Positions 30,068 through 30,773 of a DNA stretch of 30,773 nt are shown piece by piece (position 1 is the first letter of the stretch; every line of letters starts with the position of its first letter). This DNA is from CAYHPY01 sp964358485 (lineage in GTDB: Bacteria; Elusimicrobiota; Elusimicrobia; UBA1565; UBA9628): NCBI GenBank assembly GCA_964358485.1, contig CAYHPY010000041.1, positions 1-30,773 of the forward strand, written 5' to 3'. The notes under the pieces are model-generated. The model was not told the origin of the DNA. It saw only the letters and a list, made by a program, of their open reading frames with translations, and did no database searches. The translations under genes and the position numbers were made by a program.

Positions 30068-30773
30068 ATGATTAGACAACGCGGGCGGATCCGGCGCTTG
30101 GCGGCCGGGGTCGCGTCCTTGCTCCTGGCCCTGCAATCGGCGACTCCGGCATGGTCCCAACGCAGGGGCTCGGAGCCGCAGGCCAACCCGGAGTTTCAGT
30201 CCGGGGGAGAGGGCCCTTCCGCCGGCGGCCCGGTGGGCGGCGAACCCCAGGGAGGAGGAGCTCCCGCCGACGAGGACCAAACGCCCGCCGACGCCGGCGC
30301 GGAGGAAACCCCGGCCGCGCCCAAAGGCGGAGGCCTTCAGATCGGCGCCGTCGCCGCGCCCCGCGCGGCCCCGGCCGCGCCCCTCAATCCGCTGGAGTTC
30401 CGGGTGACCGTCCGCGTCAAGGGCGCCCCGCTGGCGACCTTCCTGGACACCATCTCGGCGCAGGCCAAAGTGAACTTCATCATCACGGAAGGACTGGAGA
30501 CCCGGCAGGTCACCGCGTTTCTGCAGAACGTCACGGTCCGGGAGGCCCTGCAGATTCTTCTGGAGATCAAAGGGCTGACCTACCAGCAGATCGGAAAGAG
30601 CAACACCTACGTGATCTCCCAGCGGTCCAAGGCGGCCGAGCCGTCGATCACCCGGATTTACACCCTCTCCTACATCCCCCTGATCAACCTGGACGGGGAG
30701 GGGGGGGGCGCTTCGGGGGCGGCCGCCTCAAGCGGCGGCACGGGTCCCGCTTCGGCCGCCGCGCCCTCCAGCG
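30068..30773 (+). CDS. Secretin (PilQ/GspD-like), N-terminal part, cut by window edge
   Basis: 235 codons are present and the frame is open at the right edge. The ATG at 30068 has GGAGGA 5 nt upstream and follows the pilP stop by 17 nt. Signal peptide at about 1-30 (PAWS then Q), then a Gly/Pro/Glu-rich linker (about 31-108). The secretin N0 (STN) domain lies at about 109-186: VRVKGAPLATFLDTISAQAK, VNFIITEGLE, VTVREALQILLEIKGLTYQQ. An N1-like segment starts at about 195 (RIYTLSYIPLINL) and is interrupted by a Gly/Ala/Ser-rich insertion from about 210 to the edge. Secretins form the outer-membrane channel for type IV pili or type II secretion. Confidence 0.85.
   Translation, partial: MIRQRGRIRRLAAGVASLLLALQSATPAWSQRRGSEPQANPEFQSGGEGPSAGGPVGGEPQGGGAPADEDQTPADAGAEETPAAPKGGGLQIGAVAAPRAAPAAPLNPLEFRVTVRVKGAPLATFLDTISAQAKVNFIITEGLETRQVTAFLQNVTVREALQILLEIKGLTYQQIGKSNTYVISQRSKAAEPSITRIYTLSYIPLINLDGEGGGASGAAASSGGTGPASAAAPSS

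Overview
The window is high-GC DNA, densely packed with genes, from a diderm (Gram-negative-type) bacterium. It encodes several lipoproteins, an LpoB-like PBP activator, an AsmA-type envelope protein, a secretin and type IV pilus/type II secretion inner-membrane parts, and an O-antigen-ligase-type protein. Hopanoid synthesis, a Liv transporter and this pilus-type cluster together suggest an uncultured lineage, perhaps Elusimicrobiota-like. That placement is inference, because the window holds no taxonomic marker such as rRNA. No mobile element, CRISPR array or phage gene was found. The genetic code looks standard, since TAG ends at least five intact genes.

Layout. (1) Positions 1-2663, minus strand: a PDZ-less trypsin/HtrA-like secreted protease, translationally coupled to an unrecognised secreted protein that runs off the left edge. 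(2) 2664-2727: a compact divergent promoter region whose -35 boxes overlap. Both transcripts should begin at or almost at the start codon. An AsmA-like protein is read rightward (2728-5013). (3) 5045-7620, minus: a trio of lipoproteins (LPP20-like, LpoB-like, COG3014-like) from one promoter. (4) 7753-8292, plus: oligoribonuclease orn. (5) 8293-17573, minus: a nine-gene operon with overlapping or closely spaced genes. It encodes squalene-hopene cyclase, hpnH, hpnA, hpnG, a farnesyl-diphosphate-type synthase, dxs, ispH and two tiny zinc-ribbon proteins, so MEP-pathway supply is wired to hopanoid cyclisation and side-chain extension. (6) 17703-22239, plus, divergent from the hopanoid operon: a complete Liv-type branched-chain amino-acid/amide ABC transporter (binding lipoprotein, two permeases, two ATPases). 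Its livH appears to start at CTG. (7) 22251-22430: a -10 box, two copies of a ~46-bp repeat unit, and tRNA-Thr(CGT). (8) 22437-30773, plus: a polytopic Wzy_C/O-antigen-ligase-type protein with TPRs that starts 6 nt after the tRNA, a protein with two OmpA-like domains, a PilM-PilN (GspL-like) fusion, PilO, a PilP locus broken by an in-frame TAG, and the start of a secretin cut by the right edge.

The most noteworthy points are the repeated leaderless promoter layout, the repeat units between a -10 box and the tRNA, the tRNA-mRNA junction, the amber codon in pilP, the PilM-PilN fusion beside a double-OmpA protein, the CTG start of livH, and a GC-poor tract inside hpnA. Nearly all intergenic space is short. 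The only sizeable non-protein-coding stretch (22240-22436) holds the repeats and the tRNA.
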